A stretch of 64,000 bases of DNA from Vandiemenella viatica (Eukaryota > Arthropoda > Insecta > Orthoptera > Morabidae). The notes below the pieces were generated by a model that saw only the letters and a list, made by a program, of their open reading frames with translations, had not been told where the DNA came from and did not search any database. Below are positions 54,693-64,000 of this stretch, piece by piece. The translations under genes and the position numbers were made by a program. The stretch is from NCBI GenBank assembly GCA_031002005.1, contig CM061920.1, positions 53,174,610 to 53,238,609 of the forward strand, written 5' to 3'. The stretch's first letter is position 1. Every line of letters begins with the position of its first letter.

Positions 54693-55616
54693 ATGTTGAG
54701 AGGGTGAATTACAATTTTTTTCCCCCTCAACAGTTTCCCGAACTCTCGAAAGATATGAAATACAGCATCCCACTCGTGCCAGTTTACACGTAAACGCACC
54801 CTTATGTTTTGTGTGGTTCTAAAATTTGTTGTTGCTTGAAGCTCTAATATTAACTATTTAGTACTTCTTGTTAGGGTAGAATGAACAGTATAAGATGGCG
54901 TCTAAAATGGAGATTAATTACTTGTCAGATCTGGAAATTTATTTGTAAACGCCTTTTATCTTACAAATGTTATAGTGTATTATGTTTGTACTCATTTTTG
55001 TATGTAAACTTTGTGATGTAATATGAGCTATATGGTAAATAAATAATTATAAGGTATTTAGAATCACACTTTGGCTCAGCTTCTGCCGAGGTGTCGCAGT
55101 TGTGCCTGCTCGCCACACTCGTCGACTTGCTCTTTGAGATATTTTAGCGACACTAGTTTCGTTGAGTTTACTGCTTCAACACTTGAATTATTCCTCAGTG
55201 CTTTCAAGATTTGAATAAAAGAGAGAGACTTGGCTTGACTGTATATATTATTAATAACCGAAATCAAATTGACTGCTGCCTGATGCAGCACGACGAACAA
55301 TAAAAAACAACACAGTAATAATATTGCACACTTCTTTGCACACTTCTTTGTTTTGGTAGCTAAAAACCTGAAAACATTTCAGCTTACATTTTAGTTGTAT
55401 AAATATACAAAATGAATCTGTTGCACCCTCTTCATACTGTGGTGCGGTTACGAATCTTCTTCGCATTGGTCCATCTGCAATGTCATCAAATAATTTGGCC
55501 ACTCAGCTGGTCAGTGAATCGTTACTTCCTATGTGTCACTACAACAGTTCCGTAATATCATAAAATGCACGGAATGGTAGCACTGACCACCTACAAATGG
55601 GTTCGGCAGAATAAGT
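54693..55616. other. AT-rich intergenic DNA
   Basis: No gene or element recognised. Confidence 0.35.
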
Positions 55617-55796
55617 TTTATTTTATTTTTTATGTTTACGCCTAATGGAGGTCATTAGGTGTGGAAGAGAGTTGGGGATGACGAATTGGAGGGAATCCGT
55701 TAGGAAAATAGAAATCTGTATGGCCGCACCGGGGTTCGAACCCACCTCCTACCGTCTGCTAGACTCGAGAGATAATGCTCAACGGCCAGTCTCGGT
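55617..55796 (-). mobile_element. SINE family A-like copy, short variant
   Basis: Complement: GGAGGTGGGTTCGAACCCCG (B box), GTGCGGCCATACAGATTTC, then a tail with CCTAATGACCTCCATTAGGC and GTAAACATAAAAAATAAAAT. The core is shorter and diverged, so this may be a subfamily. Confidence 0.6.
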
Positions 55797-55802
55797 TTTT
55801 CG

Positions 55803-55930
55803 TTTCTTCAGCTAACGAATCAATCTAGTTTCTTCAACTAACGAATCAATCTCGTTTCTTCAACTAACGAATCAATCTCGTTTCTTCAGCCAACGAATCA
55901 ATCTCGTTTCTTCAACTAACGAATCAATTA
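55803..55930. repeat. 26-bp tandem repeat, 5 units
   Basis: Unit TTTCTTCAACTAACGAATCA plus ATCTCG, starting at 55803, 55829, 55855, 55881 and 55907. Units differ by one or two bases. It lies immediately beside the head of the SINE A-like copy. Confidence 0.97.
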
Positions 55931-56795
55931 GTAAAATCTCTTACATAAGGAAAATTTGTTAATAGTTATCTATCTTAAAGCGTAACGCAAAGAGGAAATC
56001 TTTTAGCACTATCTTGTAGTATGTCAGTGGGTACGCGGAGTGGTGTCCTTGGACGAGACGCGCGCCGTGACCTCGACTCGTAGTTCATCGCACCAAACCG
56101 GAAACGGCGCTGCCCCGTGTCCCCTGTCGCCAGACGCTCGCCGGAAGTGAGACGACGAGCTCGCGATAAGGGGCGCAGCTGCTAGGCAGGTGTCACAGCC
56201 AACACTTCACGCCTCGTCCACATCGGAGGCTGGGTGCACTCAGGCTGTGGTCTTTTCGCCTGACGCTATTTCAGAAACCATCGAATAGCTTGACTAGGAT
56301 CTGAACCCGTGTCCACCCGATTACACGCCCTAGCGGGAAGATTGTTACTGCGTTCAGATTTATTGTCCACTGCGACACCCAGAAATGTGGCTTCAGCAGC
56401 GATGCACTTTCTAATTTTGAATGAAATCTAGAGCCCATTGCACAAACGGATTACATTGTGGCGGATAATGAATCAGAGGAGGCTTTCTACGACATATTAT
56501 CCTCCAAGTAACAACGTATTCCAGTTTACCACCTGTTCAAGTCGATCAAACGTTCGCCCCACACACAATCATCAACCACGTAAATCATGCATGCGCCGAT
56601 CCTCTGATACTTACATAACACCGATAATACCACTAGGAAAAAAAAAAAAAAAAAAAAATCTAATTACTTGGCATAAGATGTGTCTGGTCCATTTGTCACA
56701 AATGTAAACAACGCAGGCTCAATAGACTAAATTCAATTGAAAACAAAGTCACTGTGTGTATTCATCGTCGGTGACTTGCTGTCGCAGTGTCAACT
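55931..56795. other. Intergenic; CpG-rich patch 56030-56240, A run 56638-56658
   Basis: The CpG-rich patch (GACGCGCGCCGTGACC, CGGAAACGGCGCTGCC) has no gene structure I can support. The remainder is AT-rich. Confidence 0.35.
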
Positions 56796-56900
56796 TCGAT
56801 CTGTTCGCCTGATGAAGATAACAGATCTGTTGTCGAAACGTCGCACATGAAAGAACTGATCTGGCAGAAAAACCCGAGAAGATTTTTTTTGTAAAATTTT
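56796..56900 (+). mobile_element. Penelope-like element 3' region with hammerhead-like motif
   Basis: CTGATGA (56809-56815), an extra A, then GATAACAG (56817-56824) pairing perfectly with CTGTTGTC (56827-56834), then GAAAC and GTC (56835-56842). An 8-bp stem II closes with a 2-base loop. Downstream CAGAAAAACCCGAGAAGATT and a T run follow. Such blocks are known next to Penelope-like retroelements in many animals. Stem III would have no loop at all, so self-cleavage as drawn is doubtful. Confidence 0.5.
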
Positions 56901-57159
56901 AAATATGTAATAAACTAGCTGCTATCAGGAAACTTCGTACGATGGGCTTAGAATTTTATTGCTATAATTAGTTTAAGTTACGTAAAAGGTCTCCTAAAAA
57001 GCAAGAGGTCGGGATAAAATGACGGAGAGTCATCACCTCATTAAGAGAACCAGTTTCCAACATGTTTAGCAACAAACTAAGGGTTGGGAGTCTACCAACC
57101 AGAGTTCCTCCGGCAGATTTTTATTTGTTGTTTAAAATTATGTCACTTTCTGGGGACAT

Positions 57160-57440
57160 CTTAGGTCGATAATGTTTTTTACACAACAGCTTTTGGCTGT
57201 CCTGTGCTAAGATATATTGCTTTTGGTGGTTCGAAACCAATGAGCTAGCAACATGTAACTTCTCGTGCCTAAAATTCCTAAACGTATCCCTAATCCCTGC
57301 TACTTTCAGTGTTTGTCACTGGGCTTTGTTGATGATCATCGCATTCAGCGCCAATCTACATCTATAGTATACAATAAGTTGTGTCTGCACGTGAAATTTA
57401 GAAACAGATCACAAACAAATTGACTGCGTGAGAAATAAAA
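57160..57440 (-). pseudogene. Helitron (Pif1-like) helicase remnant
   Basis: On the minus strand from about 57356: RLALNAMIINKAQ, a stop in place of the expected Gly, then QTLKVAGIRD. Somewhat further on, in another frame, HEKLHVASSLVSNHQKQYIL. These match the end of the Helitron helicase domain, where R-LAFAMTINKAQGQTL-VAG-D is followed by F-HGQLYVA-SRV. The stop and the frame change make it non-functional. No Helitron ends (TC start, hairpin and CTRR end) were found. A cellular Pif1 origin is possible but less likely. Confidence 0.6.
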
Positions 57441-58609
57441 CCTGAGCTACTGATTTAACATTACAGAGCTGTCTATCACTGTTTGGTTAGTTTTCAAAAT
57501 TTCATGAAAAACATGTTATTTATCCTACGTCCTTTCTAAACATGCGTACTGCGTAGTATTGCCTTGTCAAATTTCATCAACATTGGTTTAACACTGGACG
57601 TCATTTTTTTGTGTATTTAATTCATTGCGCTCTTCGATTGTATCCCCAGTCGAGTGGCGCAATACAACGAAGTTCAGCAGAGTGATAGTGAAATAAACAC
57701 TCAGAAAAATGACTTCCAATTTTAAAATGCAGCTAAAATCGCTGAAGCTGGAAATGTTGTATTTAAAAAATGGGAAATATAAAAAAAAAGCGCTGAAGAT
57801 GCTTCTAAAGTGAAACATGTACGGTAAATAAACAAACGAACGGAAAATTAATTCCACTGGACGTGATGATTCAATACATACTTAAAATTTATCATGTAAT
57901 TCAGAAAGATTTTTAAGTCAACCCAGTTATTGTAGTCCACAACGTAGTTGCAAAATAAGTTAGTGAAACCTTTTACTCGCAGCCACAATGGCAAAACACG
58001 TGAGAAAAGTGCAAAGCCTTCTGTTATTACTAGCACCATTCGTCGAAATTAATGTACAAATTTGATGTCCGCCCGTTCGACATCGTTTCGATTCCTACAC
58101 GGGTAACGAATTGAAAATGTTCATTTGCTCTCATAAATGACTGAATTTCAGAATTGTTCGATGCCAGGGATACTGAGCCTCACTCCAACAATACCGCTAG
58201 ATATACTGGTACGGTCCTGCCAGATGGAAGCGTCTGGTTCTGAGAGCACGGACCAGGAGTGCGACTGTCTGGGCTGAAGCCGGAAGGTCACCTCAGATAA
58301 CGCCTTCACCCTGGACCGGAAACGCGGCCGTCTGGCACGCTGCTCACAATCATAAGATGTCGCAACCTGTGACGTAACTACATCCTGGATTCCAATTCAT
58401 TACTAACCCCTTTAAATAATTATGATAGTGTCAAATAAAGGAAATGGTCGATTTATTGTACTTACGTGAAATTATTTCGTTACTGTAAAACTTTTCTCAA
58501 AATGACAGTCTTCGTTAGTTTACTAAATAAACTACAATACCTGGGGTTTTAATAAAAAGGTCATTAATATGTTATACTGTGCTACCGTATTTTCATAATT
58601 TTGTAAATA
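57441..58609. other. Intergenic, nothing recognised
   Basis: AT-rich to mixed, no feature supported. Confidence 0.35.
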
Positions 58610-58990
58610 AATCCGTCGAAAACAACTGGTTTGGTGAATTTTGTTTTTAATTTAATTCCCCAGACGCGTTTCGCCCTTGTGGTGCAGGGCATCTTCAGTG
58701 GCTGTTAAGTGTTTTTACATGTGTTGTTACAATAATTATCTACAGTATAACTCTTAATAAATATGTATATATATATGTACACACTGTACTCACAGATATA
58801 GTGGTATTCCTTTTGAAAATGTTTACTTTCACCTGTGTTGTATTACAAGCATTTAATTTCTTGGTAATTTACGATTACTTACATTTATTACCAATTAGTC
58901 TTAAGTAATTTTTAATTGTTTTAATGACTGCTGATAGTTTGGCGGTCTGGATGCAGCGCGTTTGTTTGCGTCTAAAATGTTATAAAACTT
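58610..58990 (-). mobile_element. Single-arm hammerhead-bearing element
   Basis: A minus-strand relative of fold-back element 1. After the hammerhead-like motif its complement reads GGGGAATTAAATTAAAAACA, CACCAAACCAGTTGTTTTCG, comparable with GGGAATAAAGAAAATTAACA, CCAACAGTTGTTTCC at 10473-10507. No inverted partner arm is visible, and no TSD was found. Limits are approximate. Confidence 0.5.
58655..58704 (-). ncRNA. Hammerhead-ribozyme-like motif (GTC site)
   Basis: Minus strand: CTGAAGA (58698-58692), an extra T, GCCCT, loop, AGGGC, GAAAC (58672-58668), GC, GTC (58665-58663). CCA before the core and TGG after GTC can form a short stem I. This copy has GTC, the commonest natural hammerhead cleavage triplet. 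Confidence 0.5.
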
Positions 58991-61900
58991 TGCTCTGCCA
59001 ACACCCGGCAGAGTCGCTCAGAACAATGCTAGAAGGAATCTACGCAATATTTCTCATTTAAATGTATTTCTACAATAAAAGCTAAATGAAATGTATCGTC
59101 TGGTTACTCATTTAAAGCTACGCTTCAGCACAACTGGGCAAGTTAATAACTCCAACGGGTAGGCAATCTGCAGTTGTTAAAGGTTTAACAAGACTACAAC
59201 GCGTTAGAAATCTCAGTAATATTATCTATAGCTCTTATGACTAAATACGTACACTTATACAGACATAAATTTCATGCCAGTTGGGTCAATGTTTTCCATC
59301 GTTCATTATTTCACATAAAATTAACAGCCTGTTTGAAACCATGCTCTTCAACTCATGCAGCGATGGAAGTTACTACAGAATATTTAGTGCAAGGCTGATG
59401 CAATTCTATCGCATTATTTAAATTGACAGTCAGTAAAGAACGGATTGCACTATGTGTTTTGATAACGACTGACCCAGTAAGAAACAGCTCCGTATGCAAC
59501 TATTTATCATTAGCCTTGGCTCAATTTACACATCGACCTTCTTGACCTTAGTTTTTACCCCAAGTAAGTTCTCATATATCGTAATTGTTTTCTTATAGTG
59601 TTCCACGTCAAGGAAGCGCATAACGTTAATTTTTTGGATAAAATATTACATTAGATTAATGAGTGTAGCAAATTAGTCTCTGCGATGGTTTCAAACGAAA
59701 ATCATTGAGTGGTTGGGAGAAAGCGCAGCTGTTGGCCGATTGATTCTAATTACGCAGGTGTTTTTATTCCATATTTAACTAGCATGTCGCTTTCAAATAA
59801 AACTTCCGTTGCCTCAGAGATGAAGCAAGAGTATAGTCAGGGTCCCTACGTGTAATTAGTCGAATTTCGTTGCAGACGTTCCTTAGTATGCATTACATAA
59901 CAAAATGGTGACAAGGAAGCCATCAATTATATGTTGATAAACTAAAATCCTTTGAAAAATTGACTAATCGATGCAAGCTATTACAAGGAATATAGGTTAT
60001 TACTTGTTGATGTTCATTGCAATTGTTTCTTTGAAGAGAAAATTGTATTTCGCGTCCATATGGCAGATAGAGAAGAAGTAACAGGCACGAAACTTTATGT
60101 AATACGGTGAAGTATAACGGAAACTTTGTATTGGGTGAGATGTTAATACAAAATTAACTATACAGGCATGTGAGAAGTCGTATCATCCCTAGACTGTAGT
60201 ACGTCGTGTACAGTAACAACAAGGTGTTGTACGTAATAAGTTTTACGTGGAGCGCATAGCGTAATGATAAGTTTAATGTGCTCCTTACGTGGTAAGGAAC
60301 ACGAGACCGAAACTATCAGTGACCGCAGACCACGTGATCACAAGGACGAGCCAGCTGCGGGCCATAACCCCCTCACTATCCACGACCTTGCGCCGCAGTG
60401 ACTCATCTGACAGCCTCTAAAAAACCTCACACATGGACCAGCTGTGCCCTCGGCTCAGAAGCTAAAAGGTGCGAAAACAGAGTCCATGTGCAGAGAAGAA
60501 GAGTCCAAGGCAGATTCATTGCACTTCAACTGCAAAGAATGATGTATCATTACGGAACCTTGTATCTCTGTTTCAAAAACATTTCACCGAAAAGTTTTAG
60601 CCACGTGTCGTATATTGATCAGCATTAAATTCAAACACAATTCGAGACATGACGAATTCTTGTTGAATGGTTTATTAAACAGCGTCACTGTTTCCTAATT
60701 CGAATCAGTTTAACTATGCCACAACTGATAGAACTAACACGATTGAAATACAATACTGAAGAACAATCTTTAATTACTTATATTTAAATTAAGTGCGAGT
60801 TTATGAAGGGATAGCTGAAAGTTTTCAACTTGTTTCCTCCTACATAGGAAGAAGAAATGACTAATGATTTTATTACAGCACTAAAAATATCATGAAAGAA
60901 TAGCTGCAACAGCTACTGAATCCTCAAGTATTTTCTGGGCATAAAAAAATAGAATTTAATTTATCAAAAACATCAACATTGTATCTAACAAATCTACTTG
61001 AACTGATCGAGTAACTACAACTAAGCCAGTCAGACTCTCTGTTACTAAATAGAGAATCAATTTCAGATTGCATATAACCGATCTGACTGGCTGAGATGAA
61101 AAAATACTTTAAAGTTTGAAATTAATTAGAATTTCGCTTAGCCAATCAGGAACGAAGCAAGTTTATCACAACAGTCGTCAATCTTATAGATTACCAATCT
61201 TGATTACTGAAAGAGCCCAAACAGGTTGATTCTATGACACTTGTTGCCACTCCCCAATGACCGATGCCGTAATGTGAAGACGGCGAGCAGGAGAAAAAAA
61301 CATTATTTAAAGCTACTGTGTTTCGAATGAGATGTTTGTTAACCGGCATATCTGTCAAGGCGTGCAAAATACAATTGTAGAAGGGAAGTCCTACTGGGAA
61401 AGCGGATCCTGTTGGGACAGTGCTGGTCAGCACAAACGTCAATTGTTCGTACTTCGGTGCCACGCCGCACGTGCTATCTGCCATATCCAGCGATGTTCTG
61501 CATGTGAAATGGGAGTGTGTGCAAACTGCAGTCTGCAAGCACTCCAATATTTTCCCGCTTCGCGCAACCAGCTAACTTTTCTCCGACAGGGTACTGATTC
61601 TCAAAACTTGTAATGTAAAGGTAAAGGTGACGGGGTTCCTACAGCCGCTGCCACTTCCCGCAGGATTCGCGAAGGTAGTGTTCCGTATTCCCATTACAAC
61701 CACTGGCACCATAATGGATGTGGCGGGTCAGCGCCACGCTCAGGCCGTCTCTAACCTTGCGCAGTGCAATAATCACTTTGGCAGCGATATTTTACAGAGA
61801 CAATTCAACAAAAAACAAAAGGCTACAACTGCTCTGCTGAACGTTTGTCCTTGTTCCATATGGTCTCTCTGTTCACCGTTCAGATCTCGTTTTTCTGTAC

Positions 61901-62107
61901 TATATCTTTGAATATGTTTACGTAATGAACAACATTAACTTTGCATCCCGAACGTGATATAAGTTTTAAACTTAAGTTACACCTCCATTGATATAGTTCC
62001 AACTGTATTTGTCCTTCCCGTTTGTATCGTTGAACAGAAATCCAATAAAAGAATATACTACATCTAGCCAGCTTGCAATTTCATTTCCCTCGTCCTTGCA
62101 ATGCGAG
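58991..62107. other. Unique AT-rich DNA
   Basis: Over 3 kb without recognisable coding sequence or repeat. A perfect 11-bp inverted repeat (AGCCAGTCAGA at 61024-61034, TCTGACTGGCT at 61082-61092) is present. Open frames at 61190-61910 overlap on both strands and show no domain. CACTTCCCGCAG near 61664 is acceptor-like but followed almost at once by GTAGTG. Confidence 0.35.
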
Positions 62108-62521
62108 TAAGGGAGCGTCCATAAAGCACGTAGCTCCATTTGTCCTCCTGTGAACTCCCCCCCCACGTAGCCTGTCGTGACTTTCCTCTCTACCCCCCCC
62201 CCCTTCCCAAGCAGAACGTAGCTTTTTTACCCATTGATTCCAGAAGACATTTTGTTCTGTTTTCTCTTGTCAAGACTATCGTAAATTACATACGGAGATA
62301 ATTAAATGACGGAAATACTTAGTTACGCGCTGTACCTCATTTTAAGTGTGACAAATTATATGAATGAAAAGCTACGTGACAACGGAAACCACCCCTTCCC
62401 CCCAACCCCCCCCCCCCCCACACACACGTAGCTCAACGTAGATTTTCAGCCAACAGCTCCCCCCCCCACACACACACACACAGATATTGACCGAGCCACG
62501 TAGTTTATGGACACTCCCTAA
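62108..62521 (-). mobile_element. PIF/Harbinger-like MITE, copy 3
   Basis: The element is 62111-62518, flanked by TAA (62108-62110, 62519-62521), in inverted orientation relative to copies 1 and 2. Left end GGGAGCGTCCATAAAGCACG, right end CCACGTAGTTTATGGACACT followed by CCC. The interior includes TGATTCCAGAAGACATTTTG and GGAGATAATTAAATGACGGA, complements of the other copies, and an inserted C-run/CA-repeat zone at 62400-62485. Confidence 0.8.
62400..62482. repeat. C-runs and (CA)n simple repeat
   Basis: CCCCCCCCCCCACACACACG followed later by CCCCCCCCACACACACACAC inside the MITE at 62111. Confidence 0.9.
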
Positions 62522-63139
62522 GTAACTTCGTAACTGAATCCATAATCGAAATTAATCTGTGAGTAAAAATTTGAACCCACGAATCATACGAACAGACTGC
62601 TAGGACATTAGTTGACCTATGAAAACACGTTGGTGTCTCCTTTTTTCTGAACAGTTTTTAATAAACTGATTGTATTGAATGACTAACATTACATTAGTAT
62701 AAGTCATGTTGCTACACCTTGACGTGAGGAAAGCAGAGGAAACCAGTTCTGCCCCAGAGAGAAGACACTTGCCACCGTCCCTAGGAACGGCATCGTTTGT
62801 TACAAGTAACGGGGGGAGCGGAGCGGGTCACGTGTAACTGATCTCGACATTCGGCTGGAGAGTTTCAGCAAACCACTGAAAACGGATACTCCTCGTCTTC
62901 CTAGAACAAAACATTTCTGCGCTAGTATTTACGAAATTATTATGTCGAAAGATTAACAGCTTACAGGTACACTTAGATCGAGATAGTGTTTATACCAGGG
63001 TTCAGCTACCTCAGAGTAGCTTCCGTTACACTACTTTCACCCGTTACTGAAAGAATCCTTGGGTCAGGTATTCCAGGCACCGTCATGGTATTCGGCATCT
63101 GCCTAATGGTTAGCTAGTGGTGTAAGAAACTTTCAGCAG
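62522..63139. other. Intergenic, nothing recognised
   Basis: No feature supported. Confidence 0.35.
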
Positions 63140-63425
63140 TGTAGCTGAGGCGGTGCTTCATAATATCTAATAGCCAGATTGTGTACAAAAGTCCTGGGTT
63201 AAACTGCAAATTTCTCCTTTGTTTGTATGGAGTGAGGACGTACGACACTGTAGATGTTGATTCGTCCTATGGATGAAGGAGTTAAACTTGGGGCTTTTGT
63301 AAAATGAGGCCTGAATGGCAGACACATGGTTCATTTCCTCTCCCGTATAACGTAATTTCATTCAGAACGCAAATAACACATACGTAATCACAAACAGTAG
63401 CAGTCGCATACACTACCATCACCAG
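63140..63425 (+). mobile_element. SINE-like family E copy
   Basis: GTCCTGGGTTAAACTGCAAA, then GTATGGAGTGAGGACGTACG and ACACTGTAGATGTTGATTCG, GGAGTTAAACTTGGGG, and a late ACACTACCATCACC. The order matches the copies at 6690 and 10855. The tRNA-like head at the left edge is decayed. Confidence 0.55.
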
Positions 63426-64000
63426 GGAAAACAAACGCAGTTAAATTTCCCAAAACGCTTAACATTTGGATTTACGCAGACTGCCAGCCAATTGCGGGAA
63501 CCAACAGTCTGTCGTTTCCCTAGCACACGAAGCTGTTGGTTCACTTCTGACAGGACTGCGGTTCAAGCATGACGTCTCGCTGTGGTCTACTGAATAGGGT
63601 ACCAGTTGTATCAACAACCTGTGACAGGTGTCGCGCCAAGGCTACTCCAAATTGCAGACTATTAGCGCTGTGACAGCACAGGCTGCGCCAACATTTCCAA
63701 GCGTAGCACTATTAAGGAAACGTGGACGTACGGAAGTGTTGGATTGAGTGTTCGGAATGGGAATTATCAGTGTTCGCTCGAGTGACGACCCCAGAGCGGG
63801 CCTCTTGTCGCTTATCATGAGCGGAAATGTCTAACCACAACGCACTTTCCACACCAGTTCCGCTTCTGCCATTATCTTACAGCAAATAGCGGGTCATTAA
63901 CTTTGTGTGCGACGCCACCAGTCAGAATTGCATTCGCAGATACGCACTGTTGCTCTGTTCAAAGAACTCGAATGCAAAAGGCATCAACAAATGAGAAAAA
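63426..64000. other. Intergenic to window end
   Basis: No gene or repeat recognised. The window ends inside unique sequence. Confidence 0.35.

Noticed and set aside
61190..61910. Open frames of 93-118 residues on both strands
   Set aside because: They overlap in opposite directions, show no domain, and have no splice or codon-use support.

Overview
The window looks like a stretch of a large, repeat-rich insect nuclear genome. Several short tRNA-derived SINE families, CR1/L2-like and RTE-like non-LTR retrotransposons with short-tandem 3' tails, Tc1/mariner remnants, hAT-like and PIF/Harbinger-like MITEs and a Helitron scrap occur together at this density in polyneopteran insects such as grasshoppers and stick insects. 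That assignment is inference from repeat style. No single-copy marker gene confirms it. There is a 1000-base run of N at 2246-3245.

No complete host gene is visible. The best candidate for host coding sequence is one GC-rich internal exon on the minus strand at 17318-17456, with an AG acceptor, a GT donor and 46 clean codons. If real, most of the window could be intron of that gene or intergenic DNA. I do not recognise the protein.

Layout. 1-9.6 kb: SINE copies (families I call A, C, D and E), one A copy sitting inside an E copy. 9.88-11.5 kb: a fold-back element with a perfect 11-bp target-site duplication (TSD), itself carrying a hAT-like MITE, then a long SINE E copy carrying another hAT-like MITE. 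12.7-13.5 kb: RTE-type LINE 3' end. 15.5-16.7 kb: a second fold-back element, a mariner remnant and a SINE A copy with a perfect 11-bp TSD. 17.3-18.9 kb: the candidate exon and a palindromic Tc1 derivative with a 488-bp tandem duplication. 19.9-21.2 kb: a third fold-back element with nearly identical arms, and a LINE 3' end. 21.7-23.9 kb: clusters of TAGTTCGCGAAC-type repeats around an AT-rich core. 25.2 kb: first PIF-like MITE. 29.1-32.7 kb: a Tc1 remnant and the youngest LINE, bracketed by 148-bp direct repeats. 35.2-37.9 kb: two head-to-tail repeats each holding about seven 147-bp units. 42.6-44.5 kb: a heavily decayed minus-strand LINE. 45-50 kb: a PIF-like MITE and SINE families A, B and C. 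51.2-53.3 kb: a Tc1 pseudogene and a decayed fold-back relative. 54.5-58.9 kb: SINE A, a 26-bp array, hammerhead-like motifs and Helitron helicase remains. 59-64 kb: mostly unique AT-rich DNA with a third PIF-like MITE and a SINE E copy.

The most unusual system is a group of short non-autonomous fold-back elements (9891-10573, 15579-16126, 19879-20509). Each ends in the same terminal motif and has a TSD. They carry hammerhead-ribozyme-like motifs (CTGANGA, then a hairpin whose stem covaries between families, then GAAAC and GTA or GTC), in opposite orientation on the two arms where both arms are kept. They resemble Penelope-like or retrozyme-type elements in inverted dimeric form. Every copy has one extra base between CTGANGA and the hairpin, so catalysis is not assured.
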